Source: Duncaniella dubosii (lineage in GTDB: Bacteria > Bacteroidota > Bacteroidia > Bacteroidales > Muribaculaceae). Taken from it: a stretch of 64,000 bases of DNA. Under the pieces are notes generated by a model, which had not been told where the DNA came from, did not search any database, and saw only the letters and a list, made by a program, of their open reading frames with translations. The stretch is from contig NZ_CP039396.1 in assembly GCF_004803915.1 (NCBI RefSeq), positions 2,604,001 to 2,668,000 of the forward strand, written 5' to 3'. Shown here piece by piece: positions 1 to 7,549 of this stretch (the stretch's first letter is position 1; each line of letters begins with the position of its first letter). Made by a program: the position numbers and the translations under genes.

Positions 1-173
1 TAAGCCGGTGTCTTGTGTCCGAAGGGAGCTTGGTTTTAGCGGGAGATTCGATTGGGAATGCCGGTTCCACTGGTCGTTCTACTGGTCCCCATCTTCACAT
101 CACTTTAAAATGTGATGGAGTAAGCATCAACCCGGCGATTCTTATTGACAGGATAAGACGTCATCGCTATTGA
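1..173 (+). CDS. M23 family peptidase, C-terminal end only
   Basis: The reading frame that begins at base 3 and stops at the TGA at 171-173 gives the end of a LytM/M23 zinc endopeptidase. The visible hallmark is GRSTGPHLHI, containing the second zinc-binding HxH motif of the family, followed by a typical short tail (INPAILI). Such enzymes cut peptidoglycan cross-links in the periplasm, and conjugative elements of Bacteroidales often carry one to let the transfer apparatus through the wall. The start lies outside the window. It runs convergently towards the recombinase genes with only 4 bases between stop codons. Confidence 0.75.
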   Translation, partial: SRCLVSEGSLVLAGDSIGNAGSTGRSTGPHLHITLKCDGVSINPAILIDRIRRHRY

Positions 174-177
174 TTAT

Positions 178-1227
178 TTAATGATTTCTGGAACCAAGCC
201 TTTTAAGCCATTCTTTAAGACTCCTGTCTGTTTCCCAAGAAGGTCTCGATCCATCATCTGAAGTCTCGGGGATGACATCCCTGTATGCTTTCTCCAGAGC
301 CTCCCGTTTCTGCCTGGAGTCCGCACGGGCATATATTTCAGTAGTCAGGATTGAGACATGTCCGAGAATATCTCTGATATATACAAGATTCACTCCGGCT
401 TGCAAAAGATGCATTGCCCTTGTGTGACGTAGGCAATGCGGAGACAGTTTCACAGGAACTAAATCAGGATTGGCAGAATGAGCCTTTCGGATGTATTTCA
501 TAAGTATATACGTTACCCCTGCACATGTGAGCCGTCCTCCAACTCTATTTTTAAATAATGGTTCCGTCTGCATTTCCGGCCGATGCAGAAGGTTGTCATT
601 AAGGTATTCGGTCAGTAGTGCCACGTTCTTCTTTTGCAGCGGCACCGCCCTGTTTTTGTTTCCTTTCCCTTGAAGAACCAGATACGCCGGTTCTTCAAGG
701 TGAAGGTCGCAGGGACGTAAAAGTACCAGCTCATTGACCCTCGCCCCTGTGTCATAGAGCAGTGCCAGCATGGCAAGATCTCGTCGGTGGCTGATTGTGT
801 CTGTTGGAATTTGGTTTAGCAACAGCCTGATTCCGTCAACTGATAGAAACGACATGGGCTTGGCAGTACCTTTCTTTGTTTTTATGGTCAACACATCCTG
901 CCATCTGTCAATATGAGGCACATCAACACGTTGCAGGTATCGGCATAACGAGTGGATAGCGGCAAGCCGCTGATTGCGGGTTGATACCGAGACATTTTTC
1001 TTGTCCTCAAGCCATGAAAGGTATTCAAGCACAAGTTTTTTTGTGACATACGCCGTGGTGATACGTTCTGAACGAATGTGTTGTGTCGTTTCAATGAAAT
1101 CAATATATGATGACAACGCATTGGCATAAGATCTTACAGTGTGGGGACTGCAACCTTTCTCGGCACACAAATAGACCGAAAAGAAGTTTCCGATGTATCT
1201 GGCTATATATGTTTCTGTCCTGTTCAT
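178..1227 (-). CDS. Tyrosine recombinase, third gene of the trio (RitC-like)
   Basis: The 349-residue protein has an N-terminal SAM-like core-binding domain (about residues 5-100) and a C-terminal phage-integrase catalytic domain. The catalytic set is visible: Arg in TGARVNEL, His and Arg in HCLRH, His in LGHVS and the nucleophile Tyr in EIYARAD. It therefore should cut and rejoin DNA through a 3'-phosphotyrosine link. The ATG at 1227 lies 3 bases after the stop of the preceding gene, which fits translational coupling. In RIT elements all three proteins are thought to act together. The specific substrate is unknown. Confidence 0.85.
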   Translation of the reverse strand: MNRTETYIARYIGNFFSVYLCAEKGCSPHTVRSYANALSSYIDFIETTQHIRSERITTAYVTKKLVLEYLSWLEDKKNVSVSTRNQRLAAIHSLCRYLQRVDVPHIDRWQDVLTIKTKKGTAKPMSFLSVDGIRLLLNQIPTDTISHRRDLAMLALLYDTGARVNELVLLRPCDLHLEEPAYLVLQGKGNKNRAVPLQKKNVALLTEYLNDNLLHRPEMQTEPLFKNRVGGRLTCAGVTYILMKYIRKAHSANPDLVPVKLSPHCLRHTRAMHLLQAGVNLVYIRDILGHVSILTTEIYARADSRQKREALEKAYRDVIPETSDDGSRPSWETDRSLKEWLKRLGSRNH

Positions 1228-1230
1228 AAA

Positions 1231-2223
1231 CTATATTGTTTTTATCGTTGGGAATACGTATTCTGATATGGGTGTGGTCAGTTCGGAGAAGTCTGGATAT
1301 GCCTGATTGGTGATTCTGACATAATATTCAGTGTCGGTGACACATTTGTGCCCTAACGCCACGGACAGTACCGGCAGGATGCAGTAAACATCACGGCCCT
1401 CTTTTGCCATCCGGTCAAGAGCATGCACGGCAAAGGTGTGTCGGAGGTCGTGTATCCTCGGTCCAATTCCGGGTATGTACTTTATGTCAGCATCCCTGAG
1501 TATCTTATGGAACCATGCGCCTATGCAGCTCGGATGTAGCCTATCGCCCCTGAGATTCACCAAAAAATAAGAGTCGGGATTATCTATGTTTTTGACAGGT
1601 AGTTTTCTCCTATAATCAAGATATTGCGTTACTGCATATTGAAGCGTAGGGATTATAGGCAGTAGGCGTTCCTGCCTGTTTTTCGTATTCCGGACGGTTA
1701 TCTTACCCGTTTGTATATCAACATCTGAATTCTTCAGGCTGCACGCCTCTCCGATTCTCATACCGGTCGAGTAAAGAAGCCGAAGAAGAACCGGGACTGA
1801 AAATATTACTGAATGATAGCGCAACGAACCAAGGCGTAAGGCGTCGGCTGCTCGAAAAATCTTCTGTATTTCCTCCCTGGAATAGATATATGGCGTATAC
1901 GTCTTTTTGGGTTTGCGAGGATATGCCGGCACCTCGCATTTTATTCCGAGTCTGATAAGATATTTACAGAACTGACCGATGGCGCTAATCTTCTCATATA
2001 TTGTTGCGGGCTTGTTCCCGGACATGGTTTTCTCAACCCAATGGGCTATTGTTTCTGCCCTCAGCTCTACATTAGGGATACTTTCCTGAGTGGCGAATCG
2101 GTCAAAAAGACGCAATGCGTCATAGAGTCCGCTGCGGGGACTAAGACCGCCGGCATCCTTCATGGCTACAAAACGTTCCAGATACGGTGCAAACACGCTG
2201 GTGTATTTCCTGTTCTCATTCAT
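1231..2223 (-). CDS. Tyrosine recombinase, second gene of the trio (RitB-like)
   Basis: This 330-residue integrase-family protein has a core-binding domain and a catalytic domain. The conserved residues seen are Arg in TGMRIGEA, His and Arg in IHDLRH, the second His in LGHKC and Tyr in TEYYVRI. I chose ATG 2223, which forms an ATGAATGA overlap of 8 bases with the end of the upstream recombinase. An upstream start at 2277 would overlap the previous gene by 62 bases and add a non-conserved-looking extension. A short insert between the HxxR and GH motifs (about residues 265-280) is longer than in the neighbouring paralogues. Confidence 0.85.
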   Translation of the reverse strand: MNENRKYTSVFAPYLERFVAMKDAGGLSPRSGLYDALRLFDRFATQESIPNVELRAETIAHWVEKTMSGNKPATIYEKISAIGQFCKYLIRLGIKCEVPAYPRKPKKTYTPYIYSREEIQKIFRAADALRLGSLRYHSVIFSVPVLLRLLYSTGMRIGEACSLKNSDVDIQTGKITVRNTKNRQERLLPIIPTLQYAVTQYLDYRRKLPVKNIDNPDSYFLVNLRGDRLHPSCIGAWFHKILRDADIKYIPGIGPRIHDLRHTFAVHALDRMAKEGRDVYCILPVLSVALGHKCVTDTEYYVRITNQAYPDFSELTTPISEYVFPTIKTI

Positions 2224-3394
2224 AAAATCCACCGTTTGATTGATTGTAAAAATTATCATCCACTTGTGGCACATCATGCATACAACGTGTCAATGAATTG
2301 ATGTCTATGCGCAAGTAGTTCATGGTCACGTCAGTCCCACTATGGCCCAGCGTTTCAGAGATGCACACGAGCCCTGTCCCTTGCTGGAGCAGACGGGTTG
2401 CAAGTGAAAACCGCATTGAATGAGGCCCGTGTTTACGTCCGGCGGTATGTATGTTGCTTCCCACAATCACATTTGAAATGTGTCTTGCTGCACCGGATCG
2501 GTTCATTGGGGTATATGGAAGTACATGAGTCACAAAAATATTGGGGCTTGATGTCTTTGGTCTTACTTTCAGATATGACACAATCGCCTCTCCGACATCT
2601 TTCAACAAAGGCAGTTCAACGGTTCTACCTGTTTTCGCTTGAATGATATTCAGCATGGATCTGTCCCAGTCCAAATCGTCGAATGTAAGTCCGATGATGT
2701 CGGAAATCCTTAAACCGAGCCTCGTGGAAAGGAGGAGCATGGCATATGTGCGCTTACCTATCGGGCCGCTACGATCAACATGGGATTCTATGGCCTTAAT
2801 TTCGTCCCTTTCATATGTCGATGGCAATCTACTTGTTCTCGTCGAATGCATGAACTCAAAGATATATGTCATATCCTTTATGTCGGGATGCCTTTTAGAT
2901 ACATACCGGTAGAATTGCCTCATGGTACTAAGACGGCTGCTTTTCGATTCCTCCACATTGAGAAACGCAATGATGTCGGACTCTTCTATCTGGGCAAAAG
3001 TGGTCTTTCCATAGACATTTAATGATGTCACAAAGTATGAGAGAAGTCTCTGATAATTCTCAACGGTAATAAGCCGGCAACGTTGTCCTATCTTATAGAC
3101 AAGGAATTCTTTGCAGACAGCTCCTATTTCGCCGGGTAATGGGGGGTCTGCGACACGTTTGGCATGTTTAGGTATGTTACCGGTTTGGAGAAATGCATCT
3201 AATATTCTGATACTTCGCTTATACCGTCTTTGTGCGGACGGAGTAAGTGTTGGAAGTGTCTCAAATAGGAACCGCCTCCCAATCTCACAAGTATAAGCCG
3301 TTGCTCCGATCTTTTTAAGGTAAGGCAACACATGGAGTATCCATCGGCGCATGTGGACTTTTACGCAGCCGGGGGAATAGCCTGATTCATCCAT
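2216..3394 (-). CDS. Tyrosine recombinase, first gene of the trio (RitA-like)
   Basis: This 392-residue tyrosine recombinase is the promoter-proximal gene of the trio. The catalytic residues seen are Arg in RLGLRISD, His and Arg in HSMRF, His in LGHSG and Tyr in MNYLRID. The ATG at 3394 is the first usable start, but the open frame continues upstream with protein-like sequence (FDELIRNCSRQ) to about 3470. An ATG there is out of frame by one base, so the true N-terminus may be longer and hidden by a frameshift. Confidence 0.8.
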   Translation of the reverse strand: MDESGYSPGCVKVHMRRWILHVLPYLKKIGATAYTCEIGRRFLFETLPTLTPSAQRRYKRSIRILDAFLQTGNIPKHAKRVADPPLPGEIGAVCKEFLVYKIGQRCRLITVENYQRLLSYFVTSLNVYGKTTFAQIEESDIIAFLNVEESKSSRLSTMRQFYRYVSKRHPDIKDMTYIFEFMHSTRTSRLPSTYERDEIKAIESHVDRSGPIGKRTYAMLLLSTRLGLRISDIIGLTFDDLDWDRSMLNIIQAKTGRTVELPLLKDVGEAIVSYLKVRPKTSSPNIFVTHVLPYTPMNRSGAARHISNVIVGSNIHTAGRKHGPHSMRFSLATRLLQQGTGLVCISETLGHSGTDVTMNYLRIDINSLTRCMHDVPQVDDNFYNQSNGGFYE

Positions 3395-3506
3395 TTGTCT
3401 TGAACAATTCCGGATGAGTTCATCGAAAGAGGAAATTGAGGTAGTCTTGGCTGTAAATTTTAGAAGTTTATCATTTTAACACATAAATTATGTCAATAGT
3501 TTAATA

Positions 3507-3583
3507 TTATCCAAACATATTATCTTAAAGATAAATTGGTGTGCAATGATATACATGTTCATAGTCAATATTGCTTTGGATAA
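3507..3583. repeat. Inverted repeat upstream of the recombinase trio
   Basis: TTATCCAAA at 3507-3515 is repeated in inverted orientation as TTTGGATAA at 3575-3583, within the 209-base AT-rich gap before the trio. Inverted repeats of this size are typical of recombinase binding sites or the end of an element. The role is inferred from position only. Confidence 0.45.
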
Positions 3584-3603
3584 CGTTATACTTTTGATAA
3601 TAG

Positions 3604-3969
3604 GGCTTATCCATAGCTTTTGATAAGCCGTATGTTGGCTATGGGCATTGCGTACAACCGGGAGATCCATACCGCCGAGGCTGTCAACTCACCGAAAGGC
3701 AAGCCGATGCCCTCCTGCGTAAAGACCTACGGAAGTTCGTGTCGCTTTACAAGCACATGGGCGAGAAAAATGCAATCCTGCTCGGCACACTCGCTTACAA
3801 TATCGGCCCCGGTGCGGTAAACAAATCAAGCGTTTACAGGAAACTGAAACGTGGCGATACCAACATCTACAAGGAATACACCTCCCACTGCCACTATAAA
3901 GGCAAATTCCATCGTCAACTCCACCAGCGTCGCCAGACGGAATATAAATTATTATTTTCAAATTTATAA
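3604..3969 (+). pseudogene. GH24-type lysozyme of a conjugative element, 5' end missing
   Basis: The frame from 3604 to the TAA at 3967-3969 encodes YVGYGHCVQPGD, LTERQADALLRKDL, LAYNIGPGA and KGKFHRQLHQRR, in the order found in lysozyme-like proteins of Bacteroidales conjugative transposons. The segment that would carry the N-terminal catalytic Glu is absent: the frame is closed by a TAG at 3601 and there is no in-frame start before residue 46. Because the upstream neighbour is the recombinase trio, loss of the 5' end probably accompanied its insertion. Confidence 0.7.
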
Positions 3970-4036
3970 AAAATGGTAGTAAATCATATTTTCAAGTATG
4001 GTTTACTGCCATATATTTTATATCTGCAAAATTATT

Positions 4037-4044
4037 TATCTTTG
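4037..4044 (+). promoter_or_regulatory. Bacteroidota -7 promoter box (TATCTTTG)
   Basis: TATCTTTG matches the TAnnTTTG -7 consensus. It lies 53 bases before the ATG at 4097 and downstream of the alternative ATG at 3998, so it argues for the shorter start of the following gene. No clear -33 TTTG is seen. Confidence 0.55.
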
Positions 4045-4096
4045 TAGAAAATTAAAATCTAAAATTAACATTCCTCAAATTAAGAATAGAATAAAA

Positions 4097-4687
4097 ATGA
4101 TACCCAAATTACCCATTTCCAAGAAGAAACGTCTTGTTATAATACAGTTTTTAGATGAAAACGAATGTAAAACGGGATATGTATTAGCTAATAATATTAG
4201 GCAATCATCACCATTTATAGGTAATGTTGATTATTTTTCGTCATCTAAGAAAGATGAAATTATTAACTATATATCTCAAGATATTCCACATATTATTAGG
4301 GAAGATGAAGAAGTCGCAGTATATATTGATACCCATGGATTTTCTTCATGTGATGGAATTGGACATAAGAAAGATTTTATTTCTTGGGATGAACTGGTAT
4401 TAGCCATTAAGAATGCCGTAAATAAACTTAGGACACTTCCTATTATTATTTTGACTGCGTGTAATGGTATTAGTATTAAAAACACGATTAATCAATTAGA
4501 TGAACCTATTTGCTCAAAGTTATATGCAGGAGATGGGATTATGTTAAATGGTCCGGTTATGGGAGGATTTTCTCGTCTGCTGAATGAGTCAGGATTAGAA
4601 TTTGGAGAGAAGGAATTGGAAACACTTAATGAAGAGTTGGCTAAACGCGATAACCCTCCGTTTATTTGCATAGATTATAAGCCTTAA
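4097..4687 (+). CDS. Caspase-like (C14/CHAT-type) protein, AT-rich
   Basis: The 196-residue protein has no recognised full-length family match that I can name, but two motifs are spaced as in caspase-fold peptidases. They are a hydrophobic strand ending in YIDTHG (candidate catalytic His) and a second strand ending in ILTACNG (candidate catalytic Cys), about 60 residues apart. It has no signal peptide or membrane segment, so it is probably cytoplasmic. Base composition is much more AT-rich than the neighbours, a sign of separate acquisition. It has its own promoter and is followed at once by a terminator, so it is a single-gene unit. Caspase-like proteins in bacteria include defence effectors, but nothing here shows a partner gene. 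The start was chosen from the promoter position. Confidence 0.55.
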   Translation: MIPKLPISKKKRLVIIQFLDENECKTGYVLANNIRQSSPFIGNVDYFSSSKKDEIINYISQDIPHIIREDEEVAVYIDTHGFSSCDGIGHKKDFISWDELVLAIKNAVNKLRTLPIIILTACNGISIKNTINQLDEPICSKLYAGDGIMLNGPVMGGFSRLLNESGLEFGEKELETLNEELAKRDNPPFICIDYKP

Positions 4688-4689
4688 AC

Positions 4690-4715
4690 GCCGCCTTTTG
4701 GCGGCCGAAATTTTT
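4690..4715 (+). terminator. Rho-independent terminator after the caspase-like gene
   Basis: GCCGCC (4690-4695) and GGCGGC (4700-4705) form a 6-bp stem with a TTTT loop, followed after CGAAA by five T. Confidence 0.7.
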
Positions 4716-4734
4716 AACAAATTCATAAAAATCA

Positions 4735-4765
4735 GCGGTGCAACTCTATCACAGGGTTGCACCGC
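4735..4765 (-). terminator. Terminator hairpin of the minus-strand conjugation block
   Basis: GCGGTGCAAC (4735-4744) pairs perfectly with GTTGCACCGC (4756-4765). Read on the minus strand the stem is followed by a T-rich stretch and lies 31 bases past the last gene of the block. Confidence 0.65.
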
Positions 4766-4795
4766 TTGGTGTATATTACGATTTGGCAAATATGC

Positions 4796-5044
4796 TTATT
4801 TCACATTCATTTCCTCAATGGTGACGGTGAGTCCGTTTCCGTCCTCATCACGCCATTCATAAACCGTGTCAAGGTCAAGTATAACCTCTCCCTTGTCTGC
4901 GGTGAAGTTCTCCATACCTTCCTCTATCTCAGTCCGCATCGCCTTTTTAGCGGTTGCGAAATCAGCATAGAGGGCGTGTGTATCGGTCGGTGGCTGGTCG
5001 TAATGCTCAATGAGAGTAGCCACAAGATAAAATGTAGTTTTCAT
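4796..5044 (-). CDS. Small hypothetical protein of the conjugative element
   Basis: This 82-residue acidic protein (MKTTFYLVATLIEHYD) has no signal peptide or membrane segment. The ATG at 5044 overlaps the stop of the DUF3873 gene as ATGA, which decides the start and shows coupling. A start at 5074 would add a basic, non-conserved leader. It is the last gene of the block that contains PcfK and PcfJ and is followed by a terminator. Function unknown; genes of this kind sit beside PcfJ in conjugative elements of gut Bacteroidales. Confidence 0.65.
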   Translation of the reverse strand: MKTTFYLVATLIEHYDQPPTDTHALYADFATAKKAMRTEIEEGMENFTADKGEVILDLDTVYEWRDEDGNGLTVTIEEMNVK

Positions 5045-5292
5045 TTCTTGCCTCCTTCCTTTGCTTTGAGCCATTCGTCACGCTTGCGTCTGCACTCTGC
5101 GAGGGTGGGAGCGACGCAGGAAAACAACTCGTTGTCGGTATCTCGATAGTCGTACATTACACGGTTGATACGCTTGCCACGGTGGGCGGAGTAGAAAGTT
5201 TCGTATTTCTCGGTGCCGGGGCAGTGGTGGTGCTTACCCCGTTGGTTGTCATTCGTGTTGCCATATCTTTGGATTTTAGAGTATTGTTTCAA
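5041..5292 (-). CDS. DUF3873 family protein
   Basis: The 83-residue protein contains the family's characteristic core, PGTEKYETFYSAHRGKR then DYRDTDNELFSCVAPTLAECR. DUF3873 proteins are short cytoplasmic proteins of unknown function encoded in conjugative transposons of Bacteroidota. The gene overlaps the upstream small gene by 17 bases and the downstream one by 4, so it is part of one transcript. The N-terminal residues before PGTEKY are low in similarity to what I recall of the family, so the start is the less certain end. Confidence 0.7.
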   Translation of the reverse strand: MKQYSKIQRYGNTNDNQRGKHHHCPGTEKYETFYSAHRGKRINRVMYDYRDTDNELFSCVAPTLAECRRKRDEWLKAKEGGKK

Positions 5293-5527
5293 GTATTCCT
5301 TTCAAATCTTCCTCGTGTACCTCGGTGAGTACATAGCCGATGAATTGGCGTCTGCCCTTTCGGTTGAGTTCCTTGTAGAGTCTTCTGAGGTCGGAGAAAT
5401 TGCCGTTGAGATATGTTTCATACATATAAATCTCCATGTCGGGAACCTCATAGTATCGTGCTTGTTGCTCCATTGTCTTTGAGCGTCTTTTGCTTTTCAT
5501 ATCGTTGGGTTTTGTGACCTGCGCCAT
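5276..5527 (-). CDS. Small hypothetical protein of the conjugative element
   Basis: The 83-residue frame contains a helical, charged core (MEIYMYETYLNGNFSDLRRLYKELNRKGRRQF, given here as a region, residues 31-62) and an acidic tail. ATG 5527 lies 24 bases after the PcfJ stop. An internal ATG at 5473 removes a lysine-rich leader and is a good alternative. No domain recognised; position between PcfJ and DUF3873 suggests a conjugation-accessory role. Confidence 0.6.
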   Translation of the reverse strand: MAQVTKPNDMKSKRRSKTMEQQARYYEVPDMEIYMYETYLNGNFSDLRRLYKELNRKGRRQFIGYVLTEVHEEDLKGILETIL

Positions 5528-5551
5528 TGCTGACGCAGGTCGGATTATACA

Positions 5552-6641
5552 TTACGCTGTCATTCTCTTGCGGATTTTGTCGGCATTGCTGTTCACAAGG
5601 TTGATAATTCGGTCGTGGTATTCGGTGTCTTGGTTGTGTTTGCCGTGGCACTGCACCACTTTGAGCGTCCGCAAGTCCACCTCAACGGTTTCAATTATCT
5701 CATCGCCAATCCTCGCCGAAAGTATGAGGGTATCGGCTTTCTTGTAGTATCCGCTGCCGAAAACGCAGATGTTCTGCACCTTGCCCTCGTTGTAATACTC
5801 GTCTATGCTTTCAAGCACCTTGACGCTTATTTCCTCATCGGTGATTATCAGTCCGAAGAACTTGGATTTGAGGTTGATGAAATCTTCCTCGTTCTTCTTC
5901 TCTTGGAGTAGCCTCTGCTGCTCACGCTCACGGTTTTCAATCTCCCAGCGGCGGCGTTCTGCGGCTCTTTCCCTTTCCCGCTTGGCTTCAATCTTTCGGT
6001 TTGCCTTGTCGTGTGCCTCTATGAAATCTTCAGGGCAGATGTTCTTGGGGTTGCGCAGGTCTTGACCGAGGGTCTGGAGCATACGGAGATAGTCACACCA
6101 CATTGATAGATTGTTGATTGAGTAATGGTGGCGTTTTGCGATGAGGTACGATGTCCAAAGTTCATCGGCGTTTCTCGGATTGGAGATAAAGTATCTCATA
6201 TCCTCAATCTCACCGCTTTTCATAAGGGTCTCAATCCGTGGGTCTGAAAGGAGCGACTTGAAAAGTCTTATGGGTGATATGCCGTGGAAATCGCCCTTGA
6301 AGCCGTTGCGTTTTAGTTGGGGCACGATTTTCATCTTGGGGTAAACATTCCCCCACGCCACAACATCGTCATAAAGGCTGTTGTGGGGTCTGACCTCCAT
6401 TTGGCTCTCCCACGCCCACGTATCGCAGTAGTAGAAGTTGAAGCCACGGAGCAGTGCCATGTCGGTGACGATGCCGTTTGGTGAAATCCAACGCTGGACT
6501 ACTTCGGAGCAAAAGAATTTCATCGGCTCGCCCTTCTTGCTCTCACATCTAACCTGCGACACTCGAATAACTTGATAGCCTTTGCAGACGGTTATCACGC
6601 TGAAATACTGCGTCTCCTTGTTGGTGCGCTTACGGGTGTCC
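5552..6641 (-). pseudogene. PcfJ-like protein, C-terminal part (gene split by IS66 copy 1)
   Basis: This is the larger part of a PcfJ domain protein of conjugative elements. Recognisable stretches are TQYFSVITVCKGYQV, MWCDYLRMLQTLGQDL, a charged coiled coil (about EAKRERERAAERRRWEIE) and ETVEVDLRTLKVVQ near the end. The N-terminal part lies at 9212-9464 on the other side of an IS66 insertion with an 8-bp duplication. Removing the IS and one repeat rejoins the frame exactly (1335 bases, 444 residues) through VQDTRKRTNKETQ. PcfJ is associated with conjugative plasmids and transposons; its biochemical role is not established. The C-terminal fragment has no start signal of its own. Confidence 0.85.
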
Positions 6642-6711
6642 GTACAACCATCCGCGATAGCATATTGACGAACTCCGAAAGAGAGTTGTATCTTTGTCGA
6701 CAAAAAGAATC

Positions 6712-7128
6712 ATGGGTTATAACAAGTCTTTGTCCGATGTCTATTCAGAGACATGGACGCGTTACAAGAATCAATGCGAGACAGACGGCTATATCGCATT
6801 GAACCGTTTCTGTGCCGGTACCGGCGTCAACGTCCAGCGGCTTTATGAGTGGCTTCGGCGCCGCAAAATCAGCATAAGCGATTATCAACGCAGTCTGCCG
6901 GAGAGACCGGATTCGTCGCGGGAAGGTGGCGGGCCGTTATTCCGGGAGGTTAAGGTTCCCGGTATTCAGGTTGCGGATGAGAGCCGGGATGTCGGTGCCA
7001 CCAGTGTCGTGCGTGACGTGCACATCGAACTCGGTTGGGGCCGAGGCGTGAGTCTGGGAGAGATAAGCGCGGAGGGGCTGGCGCTTCTGGTGGATGTCAT
7101 GACACGCAGGAGTGATGTGGAGTCTTGA
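6712..7128 (+). CDS. IS66 accessory protein, TnpA-like (copy 1)
   Basis: The 138-residue protein has a predicted helix-turn-helix region near the N-terminus (RFCAGTGVNVQRLYEWLRRR). The equivalent IS66 first gene product is a DNA-binding accessory protein needed for transposition. ATG 6712 was chosen over an upstream ATG at 6694 because the -7 box TATCTTTG (6689-6696) overlaps the latter; ATTG about 21 bases further upstream is the likely -33 element, so each IS copy carries its own promoter. The stop overlaps the start of tnpB. Confidence 0.8.
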   Translation: MGYNKSLSDVYSETWTRYKNQCETDGYIALNRFCAGTGVNVQRLYEWLRRRKISISDYQRSLPERPDSSREGGGPLFREVKVPGIQVADESRDVGATSVVRDVHIELGWGRGVSLGEISAEGLALLVDVMTRRSDVES

Positions 7129-7471
7129 GGCGGATATGCGGCTCTGGGTATGCCGGCAGCCGGTATCGATGCGCTACGGCATCCGGGGTCTGGCCCAGAT
7201 GGTGTGGTCGTGGAAGGGGCATTCTCCGGCATCGGGCGATGTGTATGTGTTTTTCTCAAAGGACCGCAAGACCATGAAGGCGTTGAAATGGGATGGCGAC
7301 GGATTTTTGATGTACACAAAAAGACTGTCGCGAGGCCGTTTCCGGGAGGTGCTCAAAAAGGGCGATGACGGCGTGCGCAGGCTCCAATGGGACGATTTCT
7401 ATATGCTGATGAGGGGCCTCACGCCTGTGAAGGTGATGGTCGAAAATCGCTTCAGAATGGCCGTAAAATAA
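7115..7471 (+). CDS. tnpB: IS66 accessory protein TnpB (copy 1)
   Basis: This 118-residue protein is the IS66 Orf2/TnpB family: PVSMRYGIRGLAQMV, SGDVYVFFSKDRKTMKALKWDGDGF and a YTKRLSRGRF core are the family's conserved blocks. It is essential for IS66 transposition but its activity is unknown. The frame overlaps tnpA by 14 bases from ATG 7115; GTG 7112 and ATG 7136 are alternatives. Confidence 0.85.
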   Translation: MWSLEADMRLWVCRQPVSMRYGIRGLAQMVWSWKGHSPASGDVYVFFSKDRKTMKALKWDGDGFLMYTKRLSRGRFREVLKKGDDGVRRLQWDDFYMLMRGLTPVKVMVENRFRMAVK

Positions 7472-7549
7472 GGCTTAATAATTTGTTAATCAAATAAATA
7501 AATGGCGTGGAAAGTTGCAAATGTCAGATATTTTTTGTAACTTTACACC

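Larger units (their letters stand above)
174..3603 (-). mobile_element. RIT-like element (three tandem tyrosine recombinases)
   Basis: Three tyrosine recombinase genes lie head to tail on the minus strand, with an 8-base overlap and a 3-base gap, so they are almost certainly translated together. This is the layout of recombinase-in-trio elements. Outer limits are not proven. On the left the unit abuts the M23 peptidase stop codon. On the right it ends at a lysozyme gene without its 5' end, beside an 8-base inverted repeat (GGCTTATC at 3604-3611, GATAAGCC at 3622-3629). No target duplication was found. Confidence 0.6.
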
